In this document: piece after piece, positions 6,939 to 14,806 of the stretch
How the letters are laid out: each line of letters opens with the position of its first letter
Position numbering within the stretch: position 1 is the stretch's first letter
DNA from: JAYWDA01 sp043747555
GTDB lineage: Bacteria > Bdellovibrionota > Bdellovibrionia > Bdellovibrionales > Bdellovibrionaceae
Assembly: GCA_043747555.1 (NCBI GenBank)
Contig: JAYTOY010000026.1
Location: 1-19,155 of the forward strand
Direction: 5' to 3'
DNA length: 19,155 bases
Program-made: the position numbers and the translations under genes
The notes under the pieces: generated by a model
Database searches by the model: none
What the model was told of the DNA's origin: nothing
The model's input: the letters and a program-made list of their open reading frames with translations, nothing else

Positions 6939-7646
6939 TTATTCCGGAGGCCTCATAAAGCCGGGATATTTCTTATTTTCTTCCAAATGCATATCTTTGG
7001 AAATCATCGATCTTTTGCCGATGACGGCGCCCTTGGGAATTTGACTGCCGGGAAGAAGCTCGACGCCCCCTTGTAAAATCGCATTTTCACCAATGTGACA
7101 CCCGAATGAGACGACGCCTTTTGCTGCGATCATACTGCCGCGGCCGATATAAATTTTTCCTAGAAAAAGTTTTCCGTTCATAATGGCATGGCCGGAAATT
7201 AAAGTCTCAACCCCGATGATAACATCGCTTTCGATTTCCAGCATGCTGGGGTCAGAAAGAGTCGAGTAGGACGACCAACCCATATTCATTGTGACTTTGG
7301 CTCCGCAACTTCTTAAAAATAGAGTTCTTAAAACGGTGGACGAAAAAATGATGTGTTTAAACAGGGGAAAGCTCCAAACCCGATTAAATTGAAATGAAAT
7401 AAACCACAAAGCCGTTTCCTTTGCATGGATTGAATAGACTCCTGGCTTGGGCCTAGGAAGCAGCAAACCCATCAGACAAAGGCCAATAAAAATCCAAAGA
7501 GGTAAAAAATAAATCGAAGTGATCTTCGTGAGGAAGCCAGAAAATGCGATAAGAAAAGCCCAAAGCGCAACGATCACAACGTCACCCATCAGGTATTTAC
7601 CCAATGATGCCGTTTTTGATTGGATTTCAGAATTAGATTTAGACAT
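6939..7646 (-). CDS. Membrane-anchored hexapeptide-repeat (LbH) protein 2
   Basis: A 235-residue relative of the protein at 4642-5331, with the same plan: two N-terminal membrane segments (about 22-40 and 45-62), LLPRPKPGVYSIH, a helical middle ending in LRSCGAKVTMNMG, and a left-handed beta-helix (IGVETLISG, IYIGRGSMIAAKG, IGENAILQGG). The candidate catalytic His is in SGHAI. The PGVY motif and G-A/V-K-V element are shared with its partner and with the C-terminal region of Pls-type synthetases. It converges on the carboxyltransferase gene with only 5 nt between stops. Likely role is acyl or peptidyl transfer at the inner face of the membrane; this is inference from fold only. Confidence 0.75.
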   Translation of the reverse strand: MSKSNSEIQSKTASLGKYLMGDVVIVALWAFLIAFSGFLTKITSIYFLPLWIFIGLCLMGLLLPRPKPGVYSIHAKETALWFISFQFNRVWSFPLFKHIIFSSTVLRTLFLRSCGAKVTMNMGWSSYSTLSDPSMLEIESDVIIGVETLISGHAIMNGKLFLGKIYIGRGSMIAAKGVVSFGCHIGENAILQGGVELLPGSQIPKGAVIGKRSMISKDMHLEENKKYPGFMRPPE

Positions 7647-7710
7647 AATTAGATTTTAGGTTAAGTCCGAGCGCCCTTGCAATTGAAAACAAGATCAGGA
7701 ATTTTTTTAA

Positions 7711-8661
7711 ATGCGAATTTTTTTGTCTGGAGCCACGGGCCTTTTAGGCTCCCATATAACTGAGCAACTAATCCATCGGGGCGACAAAGTGGTGGCCTTG
7801 GTTAGAGCTGTGCCTCAAAAATCATTTCTTGGCCATGTTGACGCAAGTGGTGCGGGGTCTGTGGAGCTGATTAAAGGCGACCTTGAAGATCTTTCGTGGG
7901 CTTCACAGTTACAAGGTGATTTCGACGCCGTCATTCATTGCGCTGCTTTGGCCAGCGTCGATTCGAAACTTAAAGAACAAATGTGGAAAATAAATTTTTT
8001 AGGGACCCAAAGTCTTTATCAGTTATTAAGGCCGCGGACTAAGAAATGGATTCAAATTTCTTCGATTTCAACAATGTGCAGTGGTGAACATGAGCTTGTT
8101 GATGAAACCTTTCAAGGACAGGCCCGCAAAACTTTTTATGCCGAATCAAAGCTTGCAACCGACCAGTGGTTGGATTTCACTGATCCATCAGCATTGATTA
8201 TTCATCCCTGTTATATGCTAGGAAAATGGGATGCAAAGCCTTCTTCCGGTTCGATATTTTTTGCTGTGAAGTTTAAAAAAATTCAAACCTATCACAACTC
8301 GACAAAGAATTTTGTAGCCGCTCAAGATGTGGCAAGGGGTGTTTTGCAAGCTTTAGATCGGTCTGCAAAAGGTCATTTCATCTTGGGAAATGAAAACATC
8401 AGTCTTAAACTTTTTTTTACAGAGCTTTGCCGTGAAATGAACATGGACTTTGAACTGCTGGAAAAGCCACTGAATGAGGATTCTACGGATTGGGCTAAGG
8501 AACTGTGTGCCGCTTCGGCTGTGACTTGGCAGAAAGCTCGCGCTGAACTTTCTTACAATCCGCAAATTAAAATTAAAGAATTACTTAAAGAAACCATGGA
8601 TTATTTTGAAGAATTCAAAATGTTAAGGCGAGCTAAGAACTCTGAATCATTCCGTCTTTAA
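7711..8661 (+). CDS. NAD(P)-dependent epimerase/dehydratase-type extended SDR
   Basis: A 316-residue Rossmann-fold oxidoreductase. The N-terminus carries the nucleotide-binding motif SGATGLLGSH (T-G-x-x-G-x-x-G). Residues AVIHCAALASVD and INFLGTQSL are typical of extended SDRs, and the catalytic pair is Tyr143/Lys147 in YAESK, preceded by SSIST. The overall pattern fits dihydroflavonol-4-reductase/3-beta-HSD-like reductases that act on keto or hydroxyacyl substrates. An AGGA about 10 nt before the ATG supports the start. The 3' end overlaps the convergent LolD-like ATPase by 29 bp. In this setting it probably reduces a condensation product. Confidence 0.85.
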   Translation: MRIFLSGATGLLGSHITEQLIHRGDKVVALVRAVPQKSFLGHVDASGAGSVELIKGDLEDLSWASQLQGDFDAVIHCAALASVDSKLKEQMWKINFLGTQSLYQLLRPRTKKWIQISSISTMCSGEHELVDETFQGQARKTFYAESKLATDQWLDFTDPSALIIHPCYMLGKWDAKPSSGSIFFAVKFKKIQTYHNSTKNFVAAQDVARGVLQALDRSAKGHFILGNENISLKLFFTELCREMNMDFELLEKPLNEDSTDWAKELCAASAVTWQKARAELSYNPQIKIKELLKETMDYFEEFKMLRRAKNSESFRL

Positions 8662-9307
8662 TTTTTATCAGTCGCGGCACTCGTTCTAAAACTTGCGGAT
8701 CATGGGTGGAAAACAGAATCGTAGTGCCATGCAGCTTATTTAGTTCAAAAAGAGAATCAATTAAAGCTAAGGCCGTCTGCGAGTCCAGATTAGCCGTCGG
8801 TTCATCAGCAAAAAGGACGTGGGGATTTGAAGCAATGGCTCTGGCGACGGCGACCCGCTGTTGTTGTCCGCCGCTTAATTGATTGGGCAAATGATTCACG
8901 CGATCTTTAAGACCCACTTTTTCAAGGGACGTCAAAGCCTGTTCGCGGGCTTCTTTGGCAGGGCGGCCATTCAACAAAGATATAATCTCGACGTTTTCAA
9001 CGGCTGATAAAGATGAAAATAAATTAAAACTTTGAAAGATAAAGCCCATATTTTGCCGCCGAAATAATGTCAGTTCCGCCGGTGAGTATTTAGAAATGCA
9101 ATCTTCACCAATATAAACTTCGCCTTTTGTAGGGCGATCCATTCCTGAAGCCATATTAAGAACCGTCGATTTCCCACTGCCAGACGGGCCGTAAAGGGCT
9201 GCAATTGTGCCCCCCGCCACCGTGAAAGTCGCGGCATTCAGGGCGGTGAGCTTTTCAGCACCTTCAAAAACTTTTGTGACATGATGGAAATCTATTTTCT
9301 TGGACAG
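8633..9307 (-). CDS. LolD/MacB-type ABC ATPase with non-ATG start
   Basis: The motifs are Walker A GPSGSGKST (about 40-48), Q-loop FIFQSFNLF, signature LSGGQQQRVAVARA, Walker B VLFADEPTANLD and switch His STHD: the LolD/MacB/FtsE subfamily that drives FtsX-fold permeases. A GTG at 9220 would remove the essential first strand. Homology-like sequence (IDFHHVTKVFEGAEKLTALN) continues upstream to a CTG at 9307, with AAAGGA 10 nt before it. The only upstream ATG in frame (9338) is cut off by a TGA after four codons. I therefore place the start at CTG 9307 (224 residues) with reservation. The partner permease is probably the gene at 12838, separated by four genes. Confidence 0.88.
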   Translation of the reverse strand: MSKKIDFHHVTKVFEGAEKLTALNAATFTVAGGTIAALYGPSGSGKSTVLNMASGMDRPTKGEVYIGEDCISKYSPAELTLFRRQNMGFIFQSFNLFSSLSAVENVEIISLLNGRPAKEAREQALTSLEKVGLKDRVNHLPNQLSGGQQQRVAVARAIASNPHVLFADEPTANLDSQTALALIDSLFELNKLHGTTILFSTHDPQVLERVPRLIKIKDGMIQSS

Positions 9308-9335
9308 ATGAACAGAATCCTTTCAATATAGAGAC

Positions 9336-9458
9336 ATGAAGTCGTCTATGATTCTTCCGCAAATAGTTCAGGCGAACAATAAAATAATGGTGGCGACCGA
9401 TTTGATTCAAAAGTTTGATAACTGGACCAACGACAGGACGCATAATGCTTCAAAGTGA
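9336..9458 (+). CDS. Possible 40-residue ORF ahead of the carrier protein
   Basis: ATG 9336 opens a 40-codon frame ending at TGA 9456-9458. It is in the same frame as the acyl carrier protein gene that starts 12 nt later at 9471, with no other stop between them. Its sequence (for example DLIQKFDNWTNDRTHNASK) is not low-complexity but I recognise no family and see no convincing Shine-Dalgarno. It could be a small protein, a leader controlling the operon, or chance. Confidence 0.25.
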   Translation: MKSSMILPQIVQANNKIMVATDLIQKFDNWTNDRTHNASK

Positions 9459-9470
9459 AAGATTATTAAA

Positions 9471-9716
9471 TTGAAAGAAGACGACCTACAGAAATTTAAA
9501 GAACTTTTACAAAAGACCCCGGATCTAAAGCCGAAAATGGCCATTGAGAATATTTCTTTAACGACCCGCTTTAGGCAAGATTTGGGATTTGATAGCCTTA
9601 CTATGGCCGCCCTATTTTATGAACTTCAAGATCTCTATCCCCACTTGGAAGAATCCAATGTCAATAAATGGACCGCTGTCGGCGATTGCATTCAATCAAT
9701 AGTGGCAACCTCATGA
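9471..9716 (+). CDS. Acyl carrier protein
   Basis: An 81-residue carrier protein with the phosphopantetheine attachment motif DLGFDSL; the modified residue would be Ser42. Helix I (LQKFKELLQK), the RFRQDLG loop and helix II after the Ser (TMAALFYELQDLYP) are in their usual places. It starts with TTG and only a weak Shine-Dalgarno. Its TGA overlaps the ligase ATG by 4 bp, so the carrier and ligase are translationally coupled. It presumably holds the acyl group activated by the ligase. No phosphopantetheinyl transferase is in the window, so the cellular one must serve it. Confidence 0.88.
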   Translation: MKEDDLQKFKELLQKTPDLKPKMAIENISLTTRFRQDLGFDSLTMAALFYELQDLYPHLEESNVNKWTAVGDCIQSIVATS

Positions 9717-11068
9717 AGTGGGTTTCTCAGTATCTAAATTTAGCTCATCGAAGTTTTTTTGAGCACAAATCTTTGGCTGAACCGCTGGCTGAAATTGAAA
9801 AAACTTTGGACCAAAGGGATATTAAAGATCAATGGGTCTTTCTAAGTCATTCGGATCCGGTGATGTTTGCCTTGTCATTCTTATCAATCTTAGATCGTGG
9901 CGGAGCTCCCGTTGCCTTAGCACACGGAAATAGTTTAAGTCATTTGGACAGCTGGGGCCTTATAGAAAATAATTGGTCGACGCAAACCCCAGCGCGACCC
10001 ATCGAGGGTCAAGCAACGCAAAGTAAAATGGGACTTTATGCGGTTCCAACATCGGGAACAACCGGTCACCCTAAGCTCTGTGAGTTTTCTTTTGAAAGGG
10101 CTTTGCAGAATGCTCGGGCGCATGCCCACGGATTTGGTCTTGAATCCCAGCATGAAGTTATACAAACTTTACCGGTTCATCATTCCTATGGAATAATTGC
10201 TTATATACTAACGCCTTTGGTGGTTAGATCCTCTGTGAATTTTTGTCCTGGAATGATGGGCTTAAGAACATTGCGAAAAAAACAAGATCAAGTCAGCCCA
10301 CAGTCAGTGATTCATATCAGTCCCAGTCAGGCGCGATTTATTTTAAATGATGGTGTCAGCATTGAAAACTTAAGAAAAGTAACCATTGGAGGTGGCTCTG
10401 TTTCAATTCTTGAATTGGAACAGCTACAAAAACTTTTGCCGAAGGCCGACATTTATGTTTCCTATGGCTTGACTGAAGCGGGCCCTCGGGTCACCGCAGG
10501 AAAATTTTTTGCGTCTATGAAAACTGATATGTTACTTGAGGGCAGTGAAGCGTGGATTGGACGGCCACTGATAGGAGTCGACGTTTCATTATCAACTTCA
10601 GAATTATCATCGGTAGAAACCGAAATAAATGTTGGACGTCTTTGCATTCAATCGCCATTTTTAAAAATAAACCCCGAACCTGGTGAAATTATAGGTGGAC
10701 GCCTTGTCACGAGGGACCGTGTTCGCCTTATAGGAACGGATATATTCTTCTTGTCACGGGAAGATGATTTAATAAAATATGGCGGGGTTACAATTTATCC
10801 CAAAGATATTGAAATCCTTGTTAGGAAATGGCCAGGAGTCACGGATGTTATTGTTTTAAAAGAAGAGGATAAAATATATGGAGATGTCGCAATTTTAGCG
10901 CTTGAAGGTGACATCAACATTGATGAGGCGCAAAAGTTATTAAATAATGAATATCATTTAGCGACAGCCTTTAAAAAAATATTTGTTCAAAATTTATTTC
11001 CAAGGCAGTCGTTAGAAAAAATTGACCGCAAGAAACTGCTGGCGGCTATCAGGAGTACGGAAACATGA
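9713..11068 (+). CDS. AMP-forming acyl/aryl ligase (acyl-ACP synthetase-like)
   Basis: A 451-residue ANL-superfamily adenylating enzyme that would activate a carboxylic acid as the acyl-AMP and pass it to a thiol. The phosphate-binding loop is TSGTTGHPK (113-121). Further core motifs are SYGLTEAGP (A5), a TRDRV region (A7/A8), DDLIKYGGVTIYP (hinge) and a C-terminal EKIDRKKL with the A10 Lys. It is shorter than typical fatty acyl-CoA synthetases (about 550), closer to small ACP-loading ligases. The start at ATG 9713 overlaps the carrier protein stop by 4 bp, and its own stop overlaps the ketosynthase start by 4 bp. This coupling suggests the carrier protein is its acceptor. Substrate is unknown. 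Confidence 0.88.
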   Translation: MKWVSQYLNLAHRSFFEHKSLAEPLAEIEKTLDQRDIKDQWVFLSHSDPVMFALSFLSILDRGGAPVALAHGNSLSHLDSWGLIENNWSTQTPARPIEGQATQSKMGLYAVPTSGTTGHPKLCEFSFERALQNARAHAHGFGLESQHEVIQTLPVHHSYGIIAYILTPLVVRSSVNFCPGMMGLRTLRKKQDQVSPQSVIHISPSQARFILNDGVSIENLRKVTIGGGSVSILELEQLQKLLPKADIYVSYGLTEAGPRVTAGKFFASMKTDMLLEGSEAWIGRPLIGVDVSLSTSELSSVETEINVGRLCIQSPFLKINPEPGEIIGGRLVTRDRVRLIGTDIFFLSREDDLIKYGGVTIYPKDIEILVRKWPGVTDVIVLKEEDKIYGDVAILALEGDINIDEAQKLLNNEYHLATAFKKIFVQNLFPRQSLEKIDRKKLLAAIRSTET

Positions 11069-12063
11069 TTTCTTATAATTCTGTTTTTATTGGCGATATG
11101 GCCCATTTTTTACCCCCTAGAAGGGTGACTAACCAATCGATCATCGAAGGACAAAATTTAAAAATGAAAGCCTCGTGGGTGGAATCCAGATTAGGGATTC
11201 ACGAAAGGCGCTGGGCCGAAGATTCAGAAACCACCAGCGATCTTGCCGTAAAGGCCTTGCAATCCTTGCGTGGGTCTTTAGGTGAGGGGCCCTTGTTTCT
11301 TTCGACGATTTCGCCTGACTATTTAACTCCGTCAACTTCATCAGAGGTGAAAAGAAAAATGAATTGGCAGGGATTACATCCGGCCTATGATATATCGGCG
11401 GCGTGCGCAGGGTTTATTTTTTCATTGGAGTCGGCAGCATTAATGTCCATGGCAACTGAACAGCCCGTTGTGTATTCAGCGGCTGCTGAAATAAGAAGTC
11501 GTTTTTTAGATCTTAAGGATCGACGAACAGTTTTCATATTCGCAGATGCGGCAGCGGCGTGTTCAGTTGTAAAAAAGGAAAAAGGAGCCATCGCAAAACT
11601 GCTGTGGACTTCTTGCTCCACTCAAAGCCATGTCGCTCCTGAAATTTTGATTCCTGCTGGGGGCACTAAAATGCCGCTGACCATCGAACTGCTGAATAAT
11701 AAATCTGATAAAATTCGAATGGTCGATGGCGTGTCGATCACAGAAGCTGTTGAAATGAAATTGTTAGAGGCCGTGAAGGCCGCTCTGACAGAAAGATCTG
11801 AAAGTGTCTCGGATTACAGTTTTTTTGTATTTCATCAAGGAAATGGTCAACTGATTCAGCGAATTTTAAGTCAGCTTGGAGCTGCGGCGGAACAAACTCA
11901 TATTAATTTTGGAGATTATGGAAATTCTTCCAGTGCCAGTGTGGCCGTGGCCTTGTCAGAAGCGGCTCAATTAAAGAAAATTAAAAAAGGCCAAAAAGTT
12001 CTGCTTGTCGCCATGGGTGCTGGCTACCATTTAGGGCTGGCCGGCTTAGAATGGAAAATTTAG
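11065..12063 (+). CDS. Ketoacyl-ACP synthase III-like condensing enzyme
   Basis: A 332-residue thiolase-fold enzyme with a complete Cys-His-Asn triad: Cys114 in SAACAGF, His257 in FHQGNGQLI and Asn287 in YGNSSSAS. These match the FabH/KAS III family, whose members condense an acyl thioester with a malonyl-type unit. The C-terminal GAGYHLGLAGLEW closes the fold normally. The window has none of the other fatty acid elongation genes (FabF, FabZ, FabI), so this is more likely a pathway-specific synthase than the housekeeping FabH. It is coupled to the ligase by a 4-bp overlap and converges on the downstream SDR, with 2 bp between stops. Confidence 0.9.
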   Translation: MISYNSVFIGDMAHFLPPRRVTNQSIIEGQNLKMKASWVESRLGIHERRWAEDSETTSDLAVKALQSLRGSLGEGPLFLSTISPDYLTPSTSSEVKRKMNWQGLHPAYDISAACAGFIFSLESAALMSMATEQPVVYSAAAEIRSRFLDLKDRRTVFIFADAAAACSVVKKEKGAIAKLLWTSCSTQSHVAPEILIPAGGTKMPLTIELLNNKSDKIRMVDGVSITEAVEMKLLEAVKAALTERSESVSDYSFFVFHQGNGQLIQRILSQLGAAAEQTHINFGDYGNSSSASVAVALSEAAQLKKIKKGQKVLLVAMGAGYHLGLAGLEWKI

Positions 12064-12065
12064 TT

Positions 12066-12788
12066 TTAAAAAGCGATGCCGCCTGAAATATCAATAACAG
12101 ACCCTTGAGCATAACAGTTTTTATCAAGCAGCATGTCTATGGCTGGATGTAAATCCGCCGGCGATCCGAGGCGCTTCAGTGAAACCGAAGCCTCCATTTT
12201 TTCTCGCAGAGAAGATCTGCGAATAAATTTATCGGTTCTTGCCGTTTTAAAAATTCCCAGTCGCAATGTGTTGGCAGTGATATTGTGATGACCGAACTCA
12301 TGCGCGATGTATTTCATCGTTGTCTCTAAGGCTGACTTTGCCAGGGCATACCCTGCATAGCCAGCAACGGGGCGCTGATTACTCATGCTAGACATAAAAA
12401 TAATCCGGCCAAACTTTTTTTTTACAAAGATCGGCAGAATCTTACGTAACAGCCACAAATTACCTTGGATGTTAGCCTGCAGAAAAGTATCCAGTTCTTG
12501 CCAATTAATTTGATCAAGAGGGGCCAAACGATAAGTAGGTGTGGCCGCATTCAGAATTAATCCTTGTAGCGAAGACGGATTAAGTGCACTTAGTAAATTG
12601 TCCAATTCACTTTCATGGGCCGAAGGCTTTGAAAGATCAAAAGGAATTTTATTGGTTTGCTTATTAAGTTGTGCGGGGTCCAGATTTATCTGATGTGTAG
12701 TAAAGTAGACTTGATCGCCTTTGGACTCTAAATGAGATTGAATCGAAGTTGAAATATCTGATGAGGAGCCCGTAATCAAAACATTCAT
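12066..12788 (-). CDS. Classical SDR, FabG-like reductase
   Basis: A Rossmann-fold short-chain dehydrogenase of about 240 residues. It has the NAG-like NAATP, Ser in SSMSNQ, and the catalytic YALAK with Tyr near residue 150. The C-terminal GSVIDISGGIAF matches FabG-type 3-oxoacyl reductases. The Gly-rich cofactor motif is TGSSSDIS where most members have TGxxxGIG, so the last Gly is a Ser; activity should be intact or slightly altered. I start it at ATG 12788, though a TTG at 12809 is possible; neither has a strong Shine-Dalgarno. It probably reduces the keto product of the convergent ketosynthase, and it diverges from the FtsX gene. Confidence 0.85.
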   Translation of the reverse strand: MNVLITGSSSDISTSIQSHLESKGDQVYFTTHQINLDPAQLNKQTNKIPFDLSKPSAHESELDNLLSALNPSSLQGLILNAATPTYRLAPLDQINWQELDTFLQANIQGNLWLLRKILPIFVKKKFGRIIFMSSMSNQRPVAGYAGYALAKSALETTMKYIAHEFGHHNITANTLRLGIFKTARTDKFIRRSSLREKMEASVSLKRLGSPADLHPAIDMLLDKNCYAQGSVIDISGGIAF

Positions 12789-12837
12789 TACTGAAGTCTG
12801 TCGTGACAACGATTAAAGATCAAGTATCATATATTCA

Positions 12838-14067
12838 GTGATATTATTTCTTAAGTTTGCATACAGAAATTTGACCAGGCATTCACGGCGAACCATCTTG
12901 ACCGTTATAGCCATGACCTTTGGTCTTTCGATTAATTTCTGGCTGGATTGCATGCTGCGCGGAAGAAACGACGAAGTTATAAAATATGTGACACGCGCTT
13001 ACACCGGAAACTTTCAACTTTACAGTAAAGCATTTTTTGAAGAAAAGTCCGTTATTAACCAATTGGATATGGATCTGGCTGAACTTCCGCCGGTTTTAAA
13101 AGAACGCGCTTTTTACAGTCCCAGAATTCATTTGCCGTCTTTGGTTTCTAGCGGCGAATACTCACTACCAATTCTTGTGCAAGGAATAAAGCCTGAGCTT
13201 GAGCAGAATGTTTCAACCATTCGCCAATCTGTAGTTGAAGGCGAATTTTTATCTCCGCAGTCGAACTGTTCGCCAGGGGAAATTTTAATAGGTAAAAAAC
13301 TGGCGGCCTCATTAAAAGTGGGCCTTGGAGAAAAAATAGTATTACTGACCCAAGCCACCGACGGAAATCTGGGCAATGAGCTTTTTCGAATTAAGGGCTT
13401 CTATGACACAGGGTCTTCAAATTTCGATAAAGCTTATGCATTTATTTATTATGATTGTGGTTTATCTTTAGGTGCGGTCCAAAATCCACACGAGATTGTC
13501 GTCAGTGTTAAGGATGGAAACGATGAGCCAAATGTTTATCAGGACCTTAAAGATATATTAAAGCCTGATCATATGCTGGCCACTTGGGAACAGTCCTTAC
13601 CGGCTGTTTCAAGAATGGTCCACGTCAATAATGCAATTATGGGAATGGTCTCTGCTATTTTGCTGGTTGTTGTGGTCTTGGGTTTTGTAAACACATTGCT
13701 AATGAGTGTTATGGAACGAACCCGCGAAATTGGAATGCTAATGGCATTGGGGGTCAGTCCTGCCCAAGTTCAGCTGATCATTGTTCTTGAGAGCGTACTG
13801 ATTGGTCTTTTTTCTTCCGTCCTTGCAATTATTTTGGGCCTTGCCGTCGTCTCGTATCATAAAATTGTGGGATTTGATTTAACGCCATTTGTTGGCGGAA
13901 ACTTTGATGTTAATCAGTACAGCTTGGGTCTAATAATTTATCCTAAAATTTCTATTTGGCCATTTTTCAAGGTTTTATTTTTTTCCATGGTGATCGTGAT
14001 CCTTTCTGTTCTTTTGCCTGCGTACCGAGCGTCGAAATTGACTCCCCTGGATGCTCTTAGATCCTAA
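12838..14067 (+). CDS. FtsX/MacB-like (LolC/E-type) ABC permease
   Basis: A 409-residue permease with the MacB plan: one N-terminal membrane segment (about 17-37), a periplasmic MacB_PCD domain (about 40-255), and three C-terminal membrane segments (about 262-290, 305-335, 375-400). The coupling motif TREIGMLMALGVSPAQV and the tail LPAYRASKLTPLDALRS are diagnostic of FtsX-fold exporters, which extract or drive lipids, lipoproteins or small molecules from the inner membrane. The start is GTG 12838 with a poor ribosome site. The nearest partner ATPase is the LolD-like gene at 8633-9307. Together they probably export the product of this cluster. Confidence 0.88.
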   Translation: MILFLKFAYRNLTRHSRRTILTVIAMTFGLSINFWLDCMLRGRNDEVIKYVTRAYTGNFQLYSKAFFEEKSVINQLDMDLAELPPVLKERAFYSPRIHLPSLVSSGEYSLPILVQGIKPELEQNVSTIRQSVVEGEFLSPQSNCSPGEILIGKKLAASLKVGLGEKIVLLTQATDGNLGNELFRIKGFYDTGSSNFDKAYAFIYYDCGLSLGAVQNPHEIVVSVKDGNDEPNVYQDLKDILKPDHMLATWEQSLPAVSRMVHVNNAIMGMVSAILLVVVVLGFVNTLLMSVMERTREIGMLMALGVSPAQVQLIIVLESVLIGLFSSVLAIILGLAVVSYHKIVGFDLTPFVGGNFDVNQYSLGLIIYPKISIWPFFKVLFFSMVIVILSVLLPAYRASKLTPLDALRS

Positions 14068-14182
14068 AGTCTGCAAGCCGCACAAAGTTTGCTTTTAAAT
14101 ATCGAGAACCGGAAAATCAAATCAGTCTTCAATCCTTATAATTAAACTGAACAGTCCGCTAATTTTGCAGGCCTCTTAGAAC

Positions 14183-14806
14183 ATGAGTAATAAGTCGCCA
14201 ATCAATACCTTCCACGTTATCGCAAAAACTGAGCTTAAAAAATGGCCTTGCAAAAGCCGCCGGACAGCCTGGCAAATCTTCAGCAAAGTTATTGATGAAC
14301 TTCAAAAGATGCATAAATTAAAAACACGGGCGTTTGTTTTGATGGGAAATCATTACCATTGGCTCTGCCAAACCGGAGACCTAGAAGATCAATCACTGTT
14401 TAAGTTGTTTCATGAGCGAATCAATTTCTGCTTTTGCCATGAAACGGATAGCCTGATAAATGTTTTAAGCCCGGCTCCGCAAATTATTAAAATAACCAGC
14501 AAAGCTTCTTACACAAATACTTATAAGTACATTTACCAAAATCCGGTCACGGCAGGACTTGTGTTAAAAGCAGAAGAATATTCCTACAGCACGCTTGGAA
14601 ATGCCCTTGGTCGAACGAAAAATTTGTTTCAAATTGAAGATAATATGAATTTAATCATGGATCCGCATCGTGTGGTTTATTGGTTAAACGCTCCCTGGGG
14701 GGAGCAGCTTTATTTGAAATATTACTCCGAAGGTCCGCAGTCACCTGAGGATTATTTCGTCAATTTAAAGCTTGAAATTATATCAAATTACGGTATTATC
14801 GTATAG
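14183..14806 (+). CDS. Y1 (REP-associated-type) transposase-like protein
   Basis: A 207-residue protein of the HUH/Y1 transposase superfamily. The metal-binding motif NHYHW (His57, His59) follows the strand FVLMG, and a Tyr in YKYIYQNPV (Tyr114 or Tyr116) matches the catalytic Tyr of RAYT/IS200-like enzymes, which cut single-stranded hairpin DNA. After this comes a TAGL segment and a C-terminal extension. It stands alone; I found no REP-type hairpin arrays around it. Its first codons (ATG AGT AAT) differ from those at the edges of the terminal repeats (ATG GGT), so it is not the gene that starts there. Most such genes are domesticated single copies. Confidence 0.8.
   Translation: MSNKSPINTFHVIAKTELKKWPCKSRRTAWQIFSKVIDELQKMHKLKTRAFVLMGNHYHWLCQTGDLEDQSLFKLFHERINFCFCHETDSLINVLSPAPQIIKITSKASYTNTYKYIYQNPVTAGLVLKAEEYSYSTLGNALGRTKNLFQIEDNMNLIMDPHRVVYWLNAPWGEQLYLKYYSEGPQSPEDYFVNLKLEIISNYGIIV

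Noticed and set aside
4642..12809. Assignment of the cluster to the OleABCD olefin pathway
   Set aside because: A ligase, a thiolase-fold enzyme and an extended SDR are shared themes, but there is no alpha/beta hydrolase (OleB), and the presence of an ACP, carboxyltransferase and LbH proteins does not fit.
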